NCBI GenBank assembly: GCA_965279115.1
Contig: OZ257137.1
Coordinates: 6,845,235-6,909,234 of the forward strand
Origin: JAEUOS01 sp965279115
Lineage (GTDB): Bacteria; Pseudomonadota; Gammaproteobacteria; Burkholderiales; JAEUOS01
DNA: 64,000 bases
Direction of reading: 5' to 3'
Positions 18,025 through 26,846 of the stretch are shown here, one piece after another. The position numbers were made by a program, and so were the translations under genes. Each line of letters starts with the position of its first letter. The first letter of the stretch is position 1. A model generated the notes under the pieces. It was not told where the DNA came from, did no database searches, and saw nothing but the letters and a program-made list of their open reading frames with translations.

Positions 18025-19182
18025 ATGAACGACCACACCGGCAACGCGGATGCCTGGCGCGGCAACCTGTTCCTGGCCGACGTTGCGCCGCACCTGCTTG
18101 ACCAGCTCCAGGACCTGGTCGCGCGTACCGACCATCCGGCCGGCGCGGCCATCCTGGTCGAGGGCGCACCCTCGGACCGGGTGTGCCTGCTGACCGCGGG
18201 TCGAGTAGGCGTCTACAAGGGCGCGGATCGCGCCTGTCTCGGAAGCGTGGAAGCCGGCGCTTCGTTTGGTGAAATGGGCGTGCTCTCCGGCGCGCCCCGC
18301 TCGACCACCGTGGTCGCCGAGACGCCCGCGGTGGTGTGGTCGATCACGCTGCCGGCTTTCGCGGCTTTCAGGAGCCGAACCGGAGTCGACCTGCTGGCGC
18401 TGTCCATGCGCGCCCAGGCCGGCGCGCTCGGCGACCGGCTCGCCCGCACCAACGACGTTGCCGCGCAATGGCTGCGCGAGCGCATGGAGCAATACCGCAT
18501 CCGCGAGTCGTTCGGCACCCTGTTCACCAATGTCATCCTGATGATGTTCCTGTACACCTCGGCGCTCGGGGTGTTGCGCGAGTTTTCAGCCACCGGCAGT
18601 TCCAGCACGCTGACCACCTCCGCGCTGCTGATCGTCATGGCCGCGGGCGCCGCCTGGATGATGCGCTCGAGCGGCTTTCCGCCCGCGACCTTCGGGTTCA
18701 CGCTTTCGCGCTGGCCGCATGTCATCGCCGAAAGCGTCGCCTGGAGCGTGGCGTTCTGCGCGGCGATGACGCTCGCCAAGGCCGCGTTGCTGCACTGGAG
18801 CGACGCGCACCGGCACCTGCAGTTGATCAGCCCGTGGGTCTCACCGGCGGGGGCTGCCGCCACCTTCACTGCCTATCTCCTGTACGCGCTGCTCTCGCCG
18901 GTGCAGGAATTCGTCGCGCGCGGCCTGATGCAGGGCGCATTGTCGAAAATGCTGACCGGCGCCTGGGTACCCCTGAAGTCCATCCTGGTGGCCAATGCGG
19001 TGTTCTCGATCAGCCACCAGCACTTGGGCCTCGCCTACGCGCTCGCGGTATTCGTGCCAGGGCTATTCTGGGGCTGGCTGTACCATCGCCAGGGCTCGCT
19101 TCTGGGCGTGTCGATCTCCCACGTGATCATCGGCCTGTGGGGTACGGGCGTGCTCGACCTCGCCGCGATGGTGGGGAACTGA
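18025..19182 (+). CDS. Cyclic-nucleotide-binding domain fused to a CPBP intramembrane protease domain
   Basis: A 385-residue fusion. Residues about 15-120 form a Crp-like cNMP-binding domain with the phosphate-binding cassette signature FGEMGVLSGAPRSTTVVAE (81-99). From about 165 there are some seven membrane segments, and residues about 235-375 match the CPBP (CAAX protease/bacteriocin-processing) family: motif 1 is QEFVAR (294-299) where the family usually has EExxxR, motif 2 is FSISH (327-331), and a third histidine lies at 366. The first glutamate of motif 1 is thus replaced by Gln, which may reduce or alter protease activity. I infer a membrane protein gated by a cyclic nucleotide; its target is unknown. 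Confidence 0.82.
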   Translation: MNDHTGNADAWRGNLFLADVAPHLLDQLQDLVARTDHPAGAAILVEGAPSDRVCLLTAGRVGVYKGADRACLGSVEAGASFGEMGVLSGAPRSTTVVAETPAVVWSITLPAFAAFRSRTGVDLLALSMRAQAGALGDRLARTNDVAAQWLRERMEQYRIRESFGTLFTNVILMMFLYTSALGVLREFSATGSSSTLTTSALLIVMAAGAAWMMRSSGFPPATFGFTLSRWPHVIAESVAWSVAFCAAMTLAKAALLHWSDAHRHLQLISPWVSPAGAAATFTAYLLYALLSPVQEFVARGLMQGALSKMLTGAWVPLKSILVANAVFSISHQHLGLAYALAVFVPGLFWGWLYHRQGSLLGVSISHVIIGLWGTGVLDLAAMVGN

Positions 19183-19205
19183 CGGCGCCCGCGCCAGCGC
19201 GCCGG

Positions 19206-19976
19206 CTACACCGTGTAGTTGAGGGGCAGGCGCCCCCCATCGGCATAGATCACCTGGCCGGTGACATAAGACGAGGCGTCGGAAGCCAGGAAGACCGCAA
19301 TCGACGCGATCTCCCCTACCTCGCCTGCCCGGCCCATGGGCGTGCGCGACATCACGGCGGCCTTTGCGGCGTCGGAGGTGTAGATGGTCTTTTTCACCAG
19401 ATCGGTGAGGATGGTGCCCGGCCCGATCGCGTTGACGCGGATGCCGTGCGGCGCCAGGCGGATCGCAAGGTTGCGCGTCAACTGGTTGAGGCCGCCCTTG
19501 GTGATGTTGTAAGTCAGCAGGTTGGGAATGTTGAGCACCGCGTTCACCGACGACATGCTGGTGATGGTGCCGCGTGTGCCGGTGGCCAGCATGTGGCGCG
19601 CCGCCGCCTGGCTGCCGACAAAGGCGGCCTTGAGATTGACATCCACCGTGCGGTCGAAATCCTCGTCGCTGAGATCGAGAAAATCCTTCGATATCGCGAT
19701 GCCCGCGTTGTTGAGCAACAGGTCGAGCCCTCCCATCAGTTCGATGGCGCGGGCGACCAGCGCGCGCACCTGGTCGGGCACTCCCGCGTCAGACTCGCAG
19801 AACCACACATCATGCCCGGCCGCCCGCAAGGTCCTTTGCAGGTCCTCCCCGGCTACGCGATTGATGTCCGAAAACACCACGCGCGCGCCCTCGGCGACGA
19901 AACGTTCGACACAGGCCCTGCCAATTCCCGCAGCACCGGCCACCACCAGGGCCTTGCGGCCCGACAACTGACTCAT
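19206..19976 (-). CDS. SDR family NAD(P)-dependent oxidoreductase
   Basis: A 256-residue classical short-chain dehydrogenase/reductase. The cofactor motif is GAAGIGRA near the N terminus, followed by an acidic residue in VVFSDINRV that favours NAD. NNAGIAIS, the catalytic Ser in TSMSSVNAV and YNITK are present, and the C terminus has YVTGQVIYADGG. The ATG at 19976 has GGAGGGA 5-6 nt upstream. It is convergent with the CPBP fusion gene and divergent from the next. Substrate not predictable from sequence. Confidence 0.9.
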   Translation of the reverse strand: MSQLSGRKALVVAGAAGIGRACVERFVAEGARVVFSDINRVAGEDLQRTLRAAGHDVWFCESDAGVPDQVRALVARAIELMGGLDLLLNNAGIAISKDFLDLSDEDFDRTVDVNLKAAFVGSQAAARHMLATGTRGTITSMSSVNAVLNIPNLLTYNITKGGLNQLTRNLAIRLAPHGIRVNAIGPGTILTDLVKKTIYTSDAAKAAVMSRTPMGRAGEVGEIASIAVFLASDASSYVTGQVIYADGGRLPLNYTV

Positions 19977-20130
19977 TGCTTCCCTCCAGCATGTAGTTTG
20001 CGCCTGCCGGCGCGTGAGCCCAGACCAGCGGCATTCGCCGAAGGATACAACTCCCGGCGAACGCCCGGCGTTCTGCAACAATACGGATTCTCCCATTCCG
20101 GTTCAGCCGCTTTCCGGGCAAATCCCATTC

Positions 20131-21312
20131 ATGAAGCCCCGTTTCACGCTGTTGTTTGCGCTCGGCTGTTGTCTTGCCTTGTCGGCGCACGCCATGGCGG
20201 CCATCGCCCTGCACGAATTCACCGAAACCGGCGGCTGCCGTGTACGCGGCTCGCCGGAGTCGATCGCGCGCCTCAAGGAAATCGCAGCCGAAGGCAGCGT
20301 GACCTGGGATGGCAAGTGCGAGGGGGGATACATCGACGGGGCGGGTGTCTTGCGCCATCAGGGCATCACCAAGGCCAATGACAGGATGCGGCGCTACGCG
20401 TTCTACATTTCCGGTTCCGCGAAGGCTGGCGTGCGCACCGGCACATGGTTGCGGGAGACCTTCAACATGTTCGAGGACAGTTCGAAGTACTGGACCAGCC
20501 TTGCGACCATCACCTATGTGGACGGCATCGCGAAGGGCTCCCCGAAGCTGCGCGAGGTACGCAGCAACGCGGACTTCACCGCCCCGTTTCGGGCCTTTCT
20601 GGCCGAGACCGACCGGCGGCTGGCAAGTTCGCCGGAGAGAACCGCGCCGCAACCGGAAACGTCCGCACCTGCGAAACCCGACCCACCCGCCGTGGCCGCG
20701 ATTGCGCCGCCGGGCCCGCCGCCGCGCGCCGAGGCGCCTTTGCCGCCCCCCGCGGCGACCCCGGCTCCGTCCCCGCGCCCTGCGCCGGCCGCATCGCCCG
20801 GGCGCCCATCCGCCGGAATCGCGTTTCAAGGCAGCGGCCTGAGGCCACTAGATTCCCCGGGCGCCCCTGTGGCCATCGCACCACAACAACCGGAAGTGCT
20901 CGAACAGAACACCGCATGCTCGATCGATGAGATCAATGGCAGGCTCGCACGGCCGGAGCCTGTGGTCGCGTCCGCCGGCCAACCCTTGAGGATTTCCGGC
21001 TGGGCGGCGGACCCGCGCCAGCCGCGCATTCCCGAACAGGCCTGGATCAGGTTGTTCGACCGCGGAGGAGGGCCGGGCCTGCTTCTCGAATTGCCTCGCA
21101 ACACGAATCGGCCCGATGTCGCCAGTGCCCTCGGGAATGCGCTTTACGCGCGCGCAGGCTTTGTCGTGACCATCGAGCCGGGCAAACTCACACCGGGGGA
21201 ATACACCGTTGCGATCGTCCAGCAGCTCGGCGGCGTCATGGCGGTATGCACGGCCACCGGCCGCCTGAGTCTCATGGCCGGGGACGTGCGGGCCGCCCCA
21301 TCACCCAGGTAG
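20131..21312 (+). CDS. Exported hypothetical protein with proline-rich linker
   Basis: A 393-residue predicted secreted protein of unknown function. Residues 1-26 are a signal peptide ending SAHAMAA. The N-terminal domain (about 27-170) contains GGCRVRGSPESIARLKEIAAEG and CEGGYIDGAGVLRHQG, which resembles MORN-like or toxin-repeat character in its GGYIDGAGV motif but is not confidently assigned. Residues about 175-250 are Pro/Ala-rich (APLPPPAATPAPSPRPAPAA). The C-terminal ~130 residues look like a beta-sandwich: ISGWAADPRQPRIPEQAWIR, RAGFVVTIEPGKLTPGEYTV. The final 41 nt overlap the convergent guanine deaminase gene. Confidence 0.7.
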   Translation: MKPRFTLLFALGCCLALSAHAMAAIALHEFTETGGCRVRGSPESIARLKEIAAEGSVTWDGKCEGGYIDGAGVLRHQGITKANDRMRRYAFYISGSAKAGVRTGTWLRETFNMFEDSSKYWTSLATITYVDGIAKGSPKLREVRSNADFTAPFRAFLAETDRRLASSPERTAPQPETSAPAKPDPPAVAAIAPPGPPPRAEAPLPPPAATPAPSPRPAPAASPGRPSAGIAFQGSGLRPLDSPGAPVAIAPQQPEVLEQNTACSIDEINGRLARPEPVVASAGQPLRISGWAADPRQPRIPEQAWIRLFDRGGGPGLLLELPRNTNRPDVASALGNALYARAGFVVTIEPGKLTPGEYTVAIVQQLGGVMAVCTATGRLSLMAGDVRAAPSPR

Positions 21313-22570
21313 CCGATACCGCCCGGTCGTCGCCCAGCACCATCAGGGCGAACAGCTTTTCTTCCAGCGTGCCGGTCAACGCGGTACGGTGCGCAAGGAT
21401 CGGCGTGGCAGCCGGATCGAGCGCGATCACGTCGGCTTCCTTGCCGGCGTCGAAATTGCCGATTTTCGACTCCAGGCCCAGGCCTTTCGCGCCACCGAGC
21501 GTGGCGAGATAAAAACCGTCCAGGCTGGTGAACGGATGCCCGCCCATCTGCGCGACCTTGTAGGCCTCGTTGAGTGTTTGCAACATCGAAAACGACGTGC
21601 CGCCGCCGACATCGGTGGCCAGCGCCACGCGCGCGGCCACCCCGCGCGCGGCGTCGATGTCGAACAGGCCGCTGCCCAGGAACAGGTTGGAGGTCGGGCA
21701 ATGCACGGCCACCGCGCCGGCCGCCGCGAAACGCGACCAGGCCGAAGCATCGAAGTGGATGCAATGCCCGAACAGCGCGCCGGGCCGCACCAGCCCGAAG
21801 TCCTCATATACCCCGAGATAGTCGCGGCTGTCGGGAAACAGCTCGGCCACCAGGCGGATCTCCGCATGGTTCTCGGCGATGTGCGTCTGCATGCGCACGT
21901 CGGGGTATTCGTCCAGCAGGCGGGCCGCCATGCGCAGTTGCGCGTGTGAAGAGGTGACCACGAACCGCGGCGTGACCGCGTACACCAGGCGGTCGCGTCC
22001 ATGCCAGCGCTCGATCAGCTCGGCACTGTCCTCGTAGGAAGACTCCGCGGTGTCGGAGAGGAATCGCGGGCCCTGCGTGTCCATCATGACCTTGCCGGTG
22101 ATGATCCGCATTCCGCGCGCCTGCGCCGCTTCGAACAGGACCTCGGCGGCATGCTTGTGAACCGTCGGGTACACCGCCGCGGTGGTGGTCCCGTTGCGCA
22201 GCAGTTCATCGAGGAAGAACGCCGCGACCTCGCGTGCGTGGCCGATATCGGCAAAGCGCCCTTCGGCCGGAAACGTGTAGGTGTGCAGCCAGTCCATCAA
22301 TTGCTTGCCGTGGCTGGCGATGATGTCGGTCTGCGGATAGTGGATATGCGCGTCCACAAAACCCGGCATGAGGATCTTGCCACGCTGGTCGGCGACCGGA
22401 GTGCCGGCGGGCAAGGTCGCCAGCAGCGCATCGGCCGGCCCGGCGGCCTCGATCAACCCGTCCCGGATCACCAGGAGGCCGTCCTCGACATGACGCATGG
22501 CCGCGGCCCCGGCCAGGTGCGGGTCCGCGGTGAAATCCACCAGCGTGCCGCGCAGCGCGTGAAGGCTCAT
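21272..22570 (-). CDS. guaD: Guanine deaminase
   Basis: A 432-residue amidohydrolase-superfamily enzyme that hydrolyses guanine to xanthine and ammonia. Zinc ligands are seen in GFVDAHIHYPQ, QTHIAENHAE, FGHCIHF and ATDVGGGTSFSML. Length and the N-terminal MSLHALRGTLVDF are typical of bacterial GuaD. The start overlaps the Rieske gene stop (ATGA, 22567-22570), so it is translationally coupled and is the last gene of the leftward purine operon. Its 3' end overlaps the convergent hypothetical by 41 nt. Xanthine produced here would need oxidation, but no xanthine dehydrogenase lies in the window. Confidence 0.93.
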   Translation of the reverse strand: MSLHALRGTLVDFTADPHLAGAAAMRHVEDGLLVIRDGLIEAAGPADALLATLPAGTPVADQRGKILMPGFVDAHIHYPQTDIIASHGKQLMDWLHTYTFPAEGRFADIGHAREVAAFFLDELLRNGTTTAAVYPTVHKHAAEVLFEAAQARGMRIITGKVMMDTQGPRFLSDTAESSYEDSAELIERWHGRDRLVYAVTPRFVVTSSHAQLRMAARLLDEYPDVRMQTHIAENHAEIRLVAELFPDSRDYLGVYEDFGLVRPGALFGHCIHFDASAWSRFAAAGAVAVHCPTSNLFLGSGLFDIDAARGVAARVALATDVGGGTSFSMLQTLNEAYKVAQMGGHPFTSLDGFYLATLGGAKGLGLESKIGNFDAGKEADVIALDPAATPILAHRTALTGTLEEKLFALMVLGDDRAVSATWVMGRPARPRP

Positions 22571-23574
22571 GAAATCACCCCGTAGGTCATGCAGCGCTCC
22601 TTGACATATTTGCGATAGGCCAGCGACATGCGGTCGCACACCATGGACAGCTCGGCATCAGCCGCCAGCGGCAGGCGCTTGGGCACCTGGTTCTCCACGA
22701 TCGGCTTGTCCTGCAGGAAAATGCGGTCCTGGAAGGCCTGCAGCTCCGCCTCGCCCTGTATGAAATTGGTCAGCGCAAGGATGATCCACACCCGGCTGGC
22801 CTCCTGCGACAACGGTTGGACATGCAGGCTGATCGCCTCGCGGAAACCCTGCTGCGCCTCCGGCACCTTGGTGAGGATCGCCGTCAGCGGGCGCACCACC
22901 CGGTAGGTGTATTCGACCTCGCTGCCGCCATGGGCCAGGCTGTTGGTCTGGGGCTGCCAGAAAAAACACCCGGTGGCCAGGATGCCATTGCCGCCCGCCC
23001 CGTCGTCCCATGCTTCCACCTTGTAGTCGCGCACTTCGCTGCGCTCGGCGGAGCCGAGAATGCCGGTGTGGACAAAGGGAAAGTGCGCCATGTCGAGGAA
23101 ATTTTCGACAATTCGCGGACCGCTGGTGGCCACGTCGTAGGGGCCGCAAATCACCTTGTTGAGCCGGGCGTCGGCGTGCTCCGGAAAGGGCAAAACGTCG
23201 CCAGCGGGTGTCCCCAGGCAGACCCAGGCCAGTCCATAGCGTTCGGTCACGCCGAAGGCGCGTGCGGCAACCGAAGGCGAAGGTTTCAAGGCCGGCAGGG
23301 CGGGAATTGCGACGCACTGCCCGGAAGGTGCGAATCGCCACGCGTGATACGCGCACTCCAGTTCGTCGTCGCGCACCTTGCCGATGGAGAAGCGCGTGCC
23401 GCGATGCGGACAGCGATCCTCCCAGGCGTGCAACGTGCCGTCGCGGCTGCGCCACAATGCAAGATCGACATCCAGCAGGGTAGCAGCCACGACGCTGCCG
23501 GCCGGAATCGCGCTCGCAAGCGCCACCGGGTGCCAGTCGTCGAAAAGTACCGGGTCGTGTGCAGTCGTGGGCAT
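22567..23574 (-). CDS. Rieske non-heme iron ring-hydroxylating oxygenase (possible HpxD-like)
   Basis: A 335-residue oxygenase alpha subunit. The Rieske cluster ligands are CPHRGTRF (near residue 54) and CAYHAWRF (near residue 74), giving CxH-x17-CxxH-type spacing; the mononuclear iron motif is ENFLDMAHFPFVHTG with the Asp and two His residues. The family includes vanillate demethylases, methylxanthine N-demethylases (NdmA/B) and HpxD, which works with the reductase HpxE in hypoxanthine oxidation in Klebsiella. Its position between adenine deaminase (makes hypoxanthine) and guanine deaminase (makes xanthine) makes a purine-ring substrate the best inference. No ferredoxin reductase gene lies nearby, so its electron donor must be elsewhere. 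Confidence 0.88.
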   Translation of the reverse strand: MPTTAHDPVLFDDWHPVALASAIPAGSVVAATLLDVDLALWRSRDGTLHAWEDRCPHRGTRFSIGKVRDDELECAYHAWRFAPSGQCVAIPALPALKPSPSVAARAFGVTERYGLAWVCLGTPAGDVLPFPEHADARLNKVICGPYDVATSGPRIVENFLDMAHFPFVHTGILGSAERSEVRDYKVEAWDDGAGGNGILATGCFFWQPQTNSLAHGGSEVEYTYRVVRPLTAILTKVPEAQQGFREAISLHVQPLSQEASRVWIILALTNFIQGEAELQAFQDRIFLQDKPIVENQVPKRLPLAADAELSMVCDRMSLAYRKYVKERCMTYGVIS

Positions 23575-23592
23575 GATGGTCAGGTGCGAGGT

Positions 23593-24612
23593 TCAGGACG
23601 GTGCGGGCACCGCGTCGATGCGTGCAAGCAAACCGGCCTTGGCGGGTGCATCCAGCCATGATGCCTCGATCGAGTTGCGCGCGAGCTGACGCAGGTCATC
23701 GACGCTGAGCGACAGTCCCGCTGCCGCCTCGAGGTAGTTGGCCAGGACATAACCGCCGAAATAGGCAGGATCATCGGAATTGAGCATTACGCACAAGCCG
23801 GCGTCGAGCATGCGCTTGAGGTTGTGCTGCCGCATGTCATCGAACACCCGCAGGCGCAGGTTCGACAACGGGCACACGGTAAGCGGCACGCGGTCGCGCG
23901 CCAGGCGCGCCACCAGTGCGGGATCGGTCGTGCAGGCAACACCATGATCGATTCGCTCGGCACCCAGCAGATCGAGCGTGTCGATGATGTACTGCGCCGG
24001 CCCTTCCTCGCCGGCATGCGCGACCCGCCGCAGTCCGAGTTCCGCCGCCCGCGCGAACACCCTCGAAAACTTCGCGGGAGGATTGCCGCGTTCCGAGGAA
24101 TCAAGCCCTACACCCGCGATATTCTCCAGCCACGGTGTGGCCTCTGCCAGCGTGGCGAAAGCGTCATCCTCGCCGAGATGGCGCAGGAAACACATGATCA
24201 GGCGCGATGTGATGCCAAGTTCCCGACCGCCTGCACCAAGCGCGTCGGTGATGCCACCGACCACCGACGCGAACGGGATGCCGCGCATCGTGTGGGTTTG
24301 CGGATCGAAGAATATCTCCGCGTGTACTACGCCATCGGCATGGGCACGCCGCAGGTAGGCCAGCGTGAGATCAAAGAAGTCCTGCCGGTCACGCAGCACG
24401 TCCGCGCCGGCATAGTAGATGTCGAGAAACGATTGCAAATCGGAAAATCGATAGGCCGCGCGCACCGCCTCCACCGAAGTGTGGCGCAGTGCGATTCCGT
24501 GCTTCGCCGCCAGGGCGACCAGCATTTCCGGTTCGAGCGATCCTTCGATGTGCAGATGCAATTCCGCCTTGGGCAGGCGGCGCACGAAGGATTCAATCTC
24601 CACCGGAGTCAT
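23593..24612 (-). CDS. Adenine deaminase (adenosine deaminase superfamily)
   Basis: A 339-residue zinc amidohydrolase. Metal and catalytic motifs are KAELHLHIEGSLEP, VAHAGEEGP, RIDHGVAC and LNSDDPAYFGG. Two stretches, HAEIFFDPQTHTMRGI and LDSSERGNPPAKF, are characteristic of the Aah1/adenine-deaminase branch rather than of adenosine deaminase, so adenine to hypoxanthine is the more likely reaction. The ATG at 24612 begins the conserved N terminus MTPVEIESFVRRLPKAELH. It lies 18 nt before the Rieske gene and follows the BMP lipoprotein gene after a hairpin. Confidence 0.87.
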   Translation of the reverse strand: MTPVEIESFVRRLPKAELHLHIEGSLEPEMLVALAAKHGIALRHTSVEAVRAAYRFSDLQSFLDIYYAGADVLRDRQDFFDLTLAYLRRAHADGVVHAEIFFDPQTHTMRGIPFASVVGGITDALGAGGRELGITSRLIMCFLRHLGEDDAFATLAEATPWLENIAGVGLDSSERGNPPAKFSRVFARAAELGLRRVAHAGEEGPAQYIIDTLDLLGAERIDHGVACTTDPALVARLARDRVPLTVCPLSNLRLRVFDDMRQHNLKRMLDAGLCVMLNSDDPAYFGGYVLANYLEAAAGLSLSVDDLRQLARNSIEASWLDAPAKAGLLARIDAVPAPS

Positions 24613-24673
24613 GAAAGCTGGGTCCGTACCGTCGGCCGCGGGCGTGCAGGCACGCAATACCAGCCGACAAAAT

Positions 24674-24695
24674 GGCGGCGCCACACGGCGCCGCC
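24674..24695 (-). terminator. Intercistronic hairpin between binding-protein and deaminase genes
   Basis: GGCGGCGCC (24674-24682), loop ACAC, GGCGCCGCC (24687-24695): a perfect 9-bp stem. On the minus strand it is followed by ATTTTG, only a weak U tract. It sits just after the binding-protein stop, where such structures often stabilise upstream mRNA or partly terminate, giving more binding protein than downstream enzymes. Confidence 0.55.
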
Positions 24696-24708
24696 AAAAC
24701 TGCCACTG

Positions 24709-25866
24709 TTACTTTGCCGCCGGGATCTTGCCATCCACGCCCTTGACGTAGAAGTCGACCTTGTCCTTCCATTCCTGGTCGGCCTTGGCGTCCTTGGCCA
24801 GGCGTTCCTTGCCGGTGTTGTCCAGCACGGGGCCGGTGAACACTTCGAAGGTACCCGCCTTCATGCCGTCCTTGATCTCGGCGATCTTCTTCTTGATGTC
24901 TTCCGGCACGACATCGGCGATCTTCACCAGGTCATTGGCGCCATCCTTCACACCCAGCACGGTGCGCTCGGTCTTCCAGGTGTTTTCCATGACGTCCTTG
25001 ATCGCCTTCTTGTAGTACCCGCTCCAGTCCACCACGGCGGACGCCAGGTGCGCCTTGGGCGCGAAGGCGCTCATGTCGCTGTCCCAGCCGAAGGCGAACT
25101 TGCCGTTCTTCTCGGCGGTCTGCAGCACCGCGGTGGAGTCGGTGTTCTGCAACAGGACATCGGCGCCGCCGTTGATCAGGCTCTGCGCGGCTTCGCTTTC
25201 CTTGGGTGGGTCGAACCAGGTCGAAACCCAGACCACCTTGGTCTTGATCTTCGGGTTCACGGTTTGCGCGCCCAGGGTGAAGGCGTTGATGTTGCGCAAC
25301 ACCTCGGGAATCGGGAACGAACCGACGAACCCGATGGTGCCGGTCTTGCTCATCTTGCCGGCGATGATGCCCGCCATGTAGGCGTCCTGGTAGAAGCTCG
25401 AGTCGTAGATACGCATGTTGGGGGCGGTCTTGTAGCCCGTGGCATGCTCGAACTTGACGTCCGGGAATTCGCCGGCCACCTTGAGCATCGGCTCCATGTA
25501 GCCGAACGAGGTGGCGAAGATGATCTTGTTGCCCTGGGTGGCGAGGTCACGGAAGACGCGCTCGGCATCGGCGCCTTCGGGCACCTTCTCGACGAAGCTG
25601 GTCTTGATCTTGTCGCCGAATTCGGCCTCGGCGGCCTTGCGCGCATTGTCGTGCGCGAAGGTCCAGCCGGCGTCGCCCACCGGGCCCACATAGACCCAGG
25701 CGGCCTTGAGAGGCTCGGGCTTGGGCGGCGGGGGCGGCGCAGCCTCGGCCTTCTTGGCCGTTTCCGGCGCCTTCGGCGGTTCACTCTGGCCGCAGCCTGC
25801 AAGCGCCGCAACGGCGATCGCGCCGGCGGCCATCTTGAGCAGGAAGCGTTTGTTCATTTCAGTCAT
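24709..25866 (-). CDS. BMP family ABC transporter substrate-binding lipoprotein
   Basis: A 385-residue binding protein of the BMP (PnrA/BmpA) family, which binds nucleosides or nucleobases outside the inner membrane. The N terminus is a lipoprotein signal with lipobox ALAGC at about residue 25, followed by a Pro/Lys-rich tether (EAAPPPPPKPEP). The core shows VYVGPVGDAGWTFAHDNARK, IIFATSFGYMEPMLKVA, SFYQDAYMAGIIAGKMSKTG and PIPEVLRNINAF, hallmark BMP segments. AAAGGAG precedes the ATG at 25866 by 6 nt. It is in one operon with the preceding permease and ATPase genes and the downstream adenine deaminase, which supports a purine ligand. Confidence 0.93.
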   Translation of the reverse strand: MTEMNKRFLLKMAAGAIAVAALAGCGQSEPPKAPETAKKAEAAPPPPPKPEPLKAAWVYVGPVGDAGWTFAHDNARKAAEAEFGDKIKTSFVEKVPEGADAERVFRDLATQGNKIIFATSFGYMEPMLKVAGEFPDVKFEHATGYKTAPNMRIYDSSFYQDAYMAGIIAGKMSKTGTIGFVGSFPIPEVLRNINAFTLGAQTVNPKIKTKVVWVSTWFDPPKESEAAQSLINGGADVLLQNTDSTAVLQTAEKNGKFAFGWDSDMSAFAPKAHLASAVVDWSGYYKKAIKDVMENTWKTERTVLGVKDGANDLVKIADVVPEDIKKKIAEIKDGMKAGTFEVFTGPVLDNTGKERLAKDAKADQEWKDKVDFYVKGVDGKIPAAK

Positions 25867-25925
25867 GGTTTCTCCTTTGGAAAATGACAGTTGGTCGAAA
25901 ACAGCGATGCAGCGAAACGGTCGGG

Positions 25926-26846
25926 TCAGGAACCCGGATGAAACGGACGTCCCAGCGAAGCCGGCATGTTGATGCGAATCCAGGCCGGATTGCGTGAAAT
26001 CAGGGCAAGCACGATGATGGTGGCAAGGTAAGGCAGCATGGACAGCAATTGACTAGCAATTTCCACGCCCTCGCCCTGCAGGAAAAACTGCAACATCGTC
26101 ACGCCGCCGAACAAATAGGCGCCAAGCAGCACACGCGCCGGCCGCCAGGTGGCAAACGTGGTCAGCGCAAGCGCGATCCAGCCACGCCCTGCCACCAGGC
26201 CCTCCACCCAAAGCGGTGCATAGACAACCGACAGGAAGGCACCGGCCACCCCGCACAGCGCGCCGCCGGCCATCACGGCCGCCAGACGGATCAGGCGCAC
26301 GCGGTAGCCCAGCGAGTGCGCCGACTCCGGCGATTCGCCGATCGCCCGCAACACCAGCCCCGCGCGGCTGCGGTACAGGAACCAGGCCACCGCGATGGTC
26401 GCCAGAATGGTGATGTAGGTCATGGGATGCTGGCGGAACAGGGCCGGCCCGACCAACGGCAGCTCGGCCAGGCCGGGGATGTCGAACGAGGTCCGCTCGG
26501 AAAGCTTCTTGCCCACATAGCCGACACCGACAAAGGCGGACAATCCGCCACCGATCAAGCTCAAGGCCAGACCGGTGGCGTACTGGTTGGTGCCCAGCCA
26601 GATGACCAGCCAGCCAAAAGCCGCCGCCATGGCCATGCCGGCCAACGCGCCAGCGCCGAAGGCGACCCAGTCGTTGCCGGTATGGAAAGCCACCGCGAAT
26701 CCGGCGATGGCGGCCACCAGCATCACGCCTTCGGCGCCGAGGTTGAGCACACCCGCCTTCTCGTTGAGCAACAGGCCCAGGCCCGCCAGCGCGACCGGTG
26801 TGCCAGAGGCAAGCGTGGCGGCGATCAGGAGGGCGATCTCGTTCAT
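25926..26846 (-). CDS. BMP-type ABC transporter permease (smaller subunit)
   Basis: A 306-residue inner-membrane permease of the BPD_transp_2/LivH-like group, with about eight to nine helices. The family block LNEKAGVLNLGAEGVMLVAA near the N terminus and IGESPESAHSLGYRVRLIRL, the cytoplasmic coupling segment, are clear. The ATG at 26846 overlaps the upstream permease stop (ATGA, 26843-26846). Any longer start would lie wholly within the upstream permease gene. It pairs with the larger permease as in NupP/NupQ of Bacillus nucleoside importers. Confidence 0.92.
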   Translation of the reverse strand: MNEIALLIAATLASGTPVALAGLGLLLNEKAGVLNLGAEGVMLVAAIAGFAVAFHTGNDWVAFGAGALAGMAMAAAFGWLVIWLGTNQYATGLALSLIGGGLSAFVGVGYVGKKLSERTSFDIPGLAELPLVGPALFRQHPMTYITILATIAVAWFLYRSRAGLVLRAIGESPESAHSLGYRVRLIRLAAVMAGGALCGVAGAFLSVVYAPLWVEGLVAGRGWIALALTTFATWRPARVLLGAYLFGGVTMLQFFLQGEGVEIASQLLSMLPYLATIIVLALISRNPAWIRINMPASLGRPFHPGS

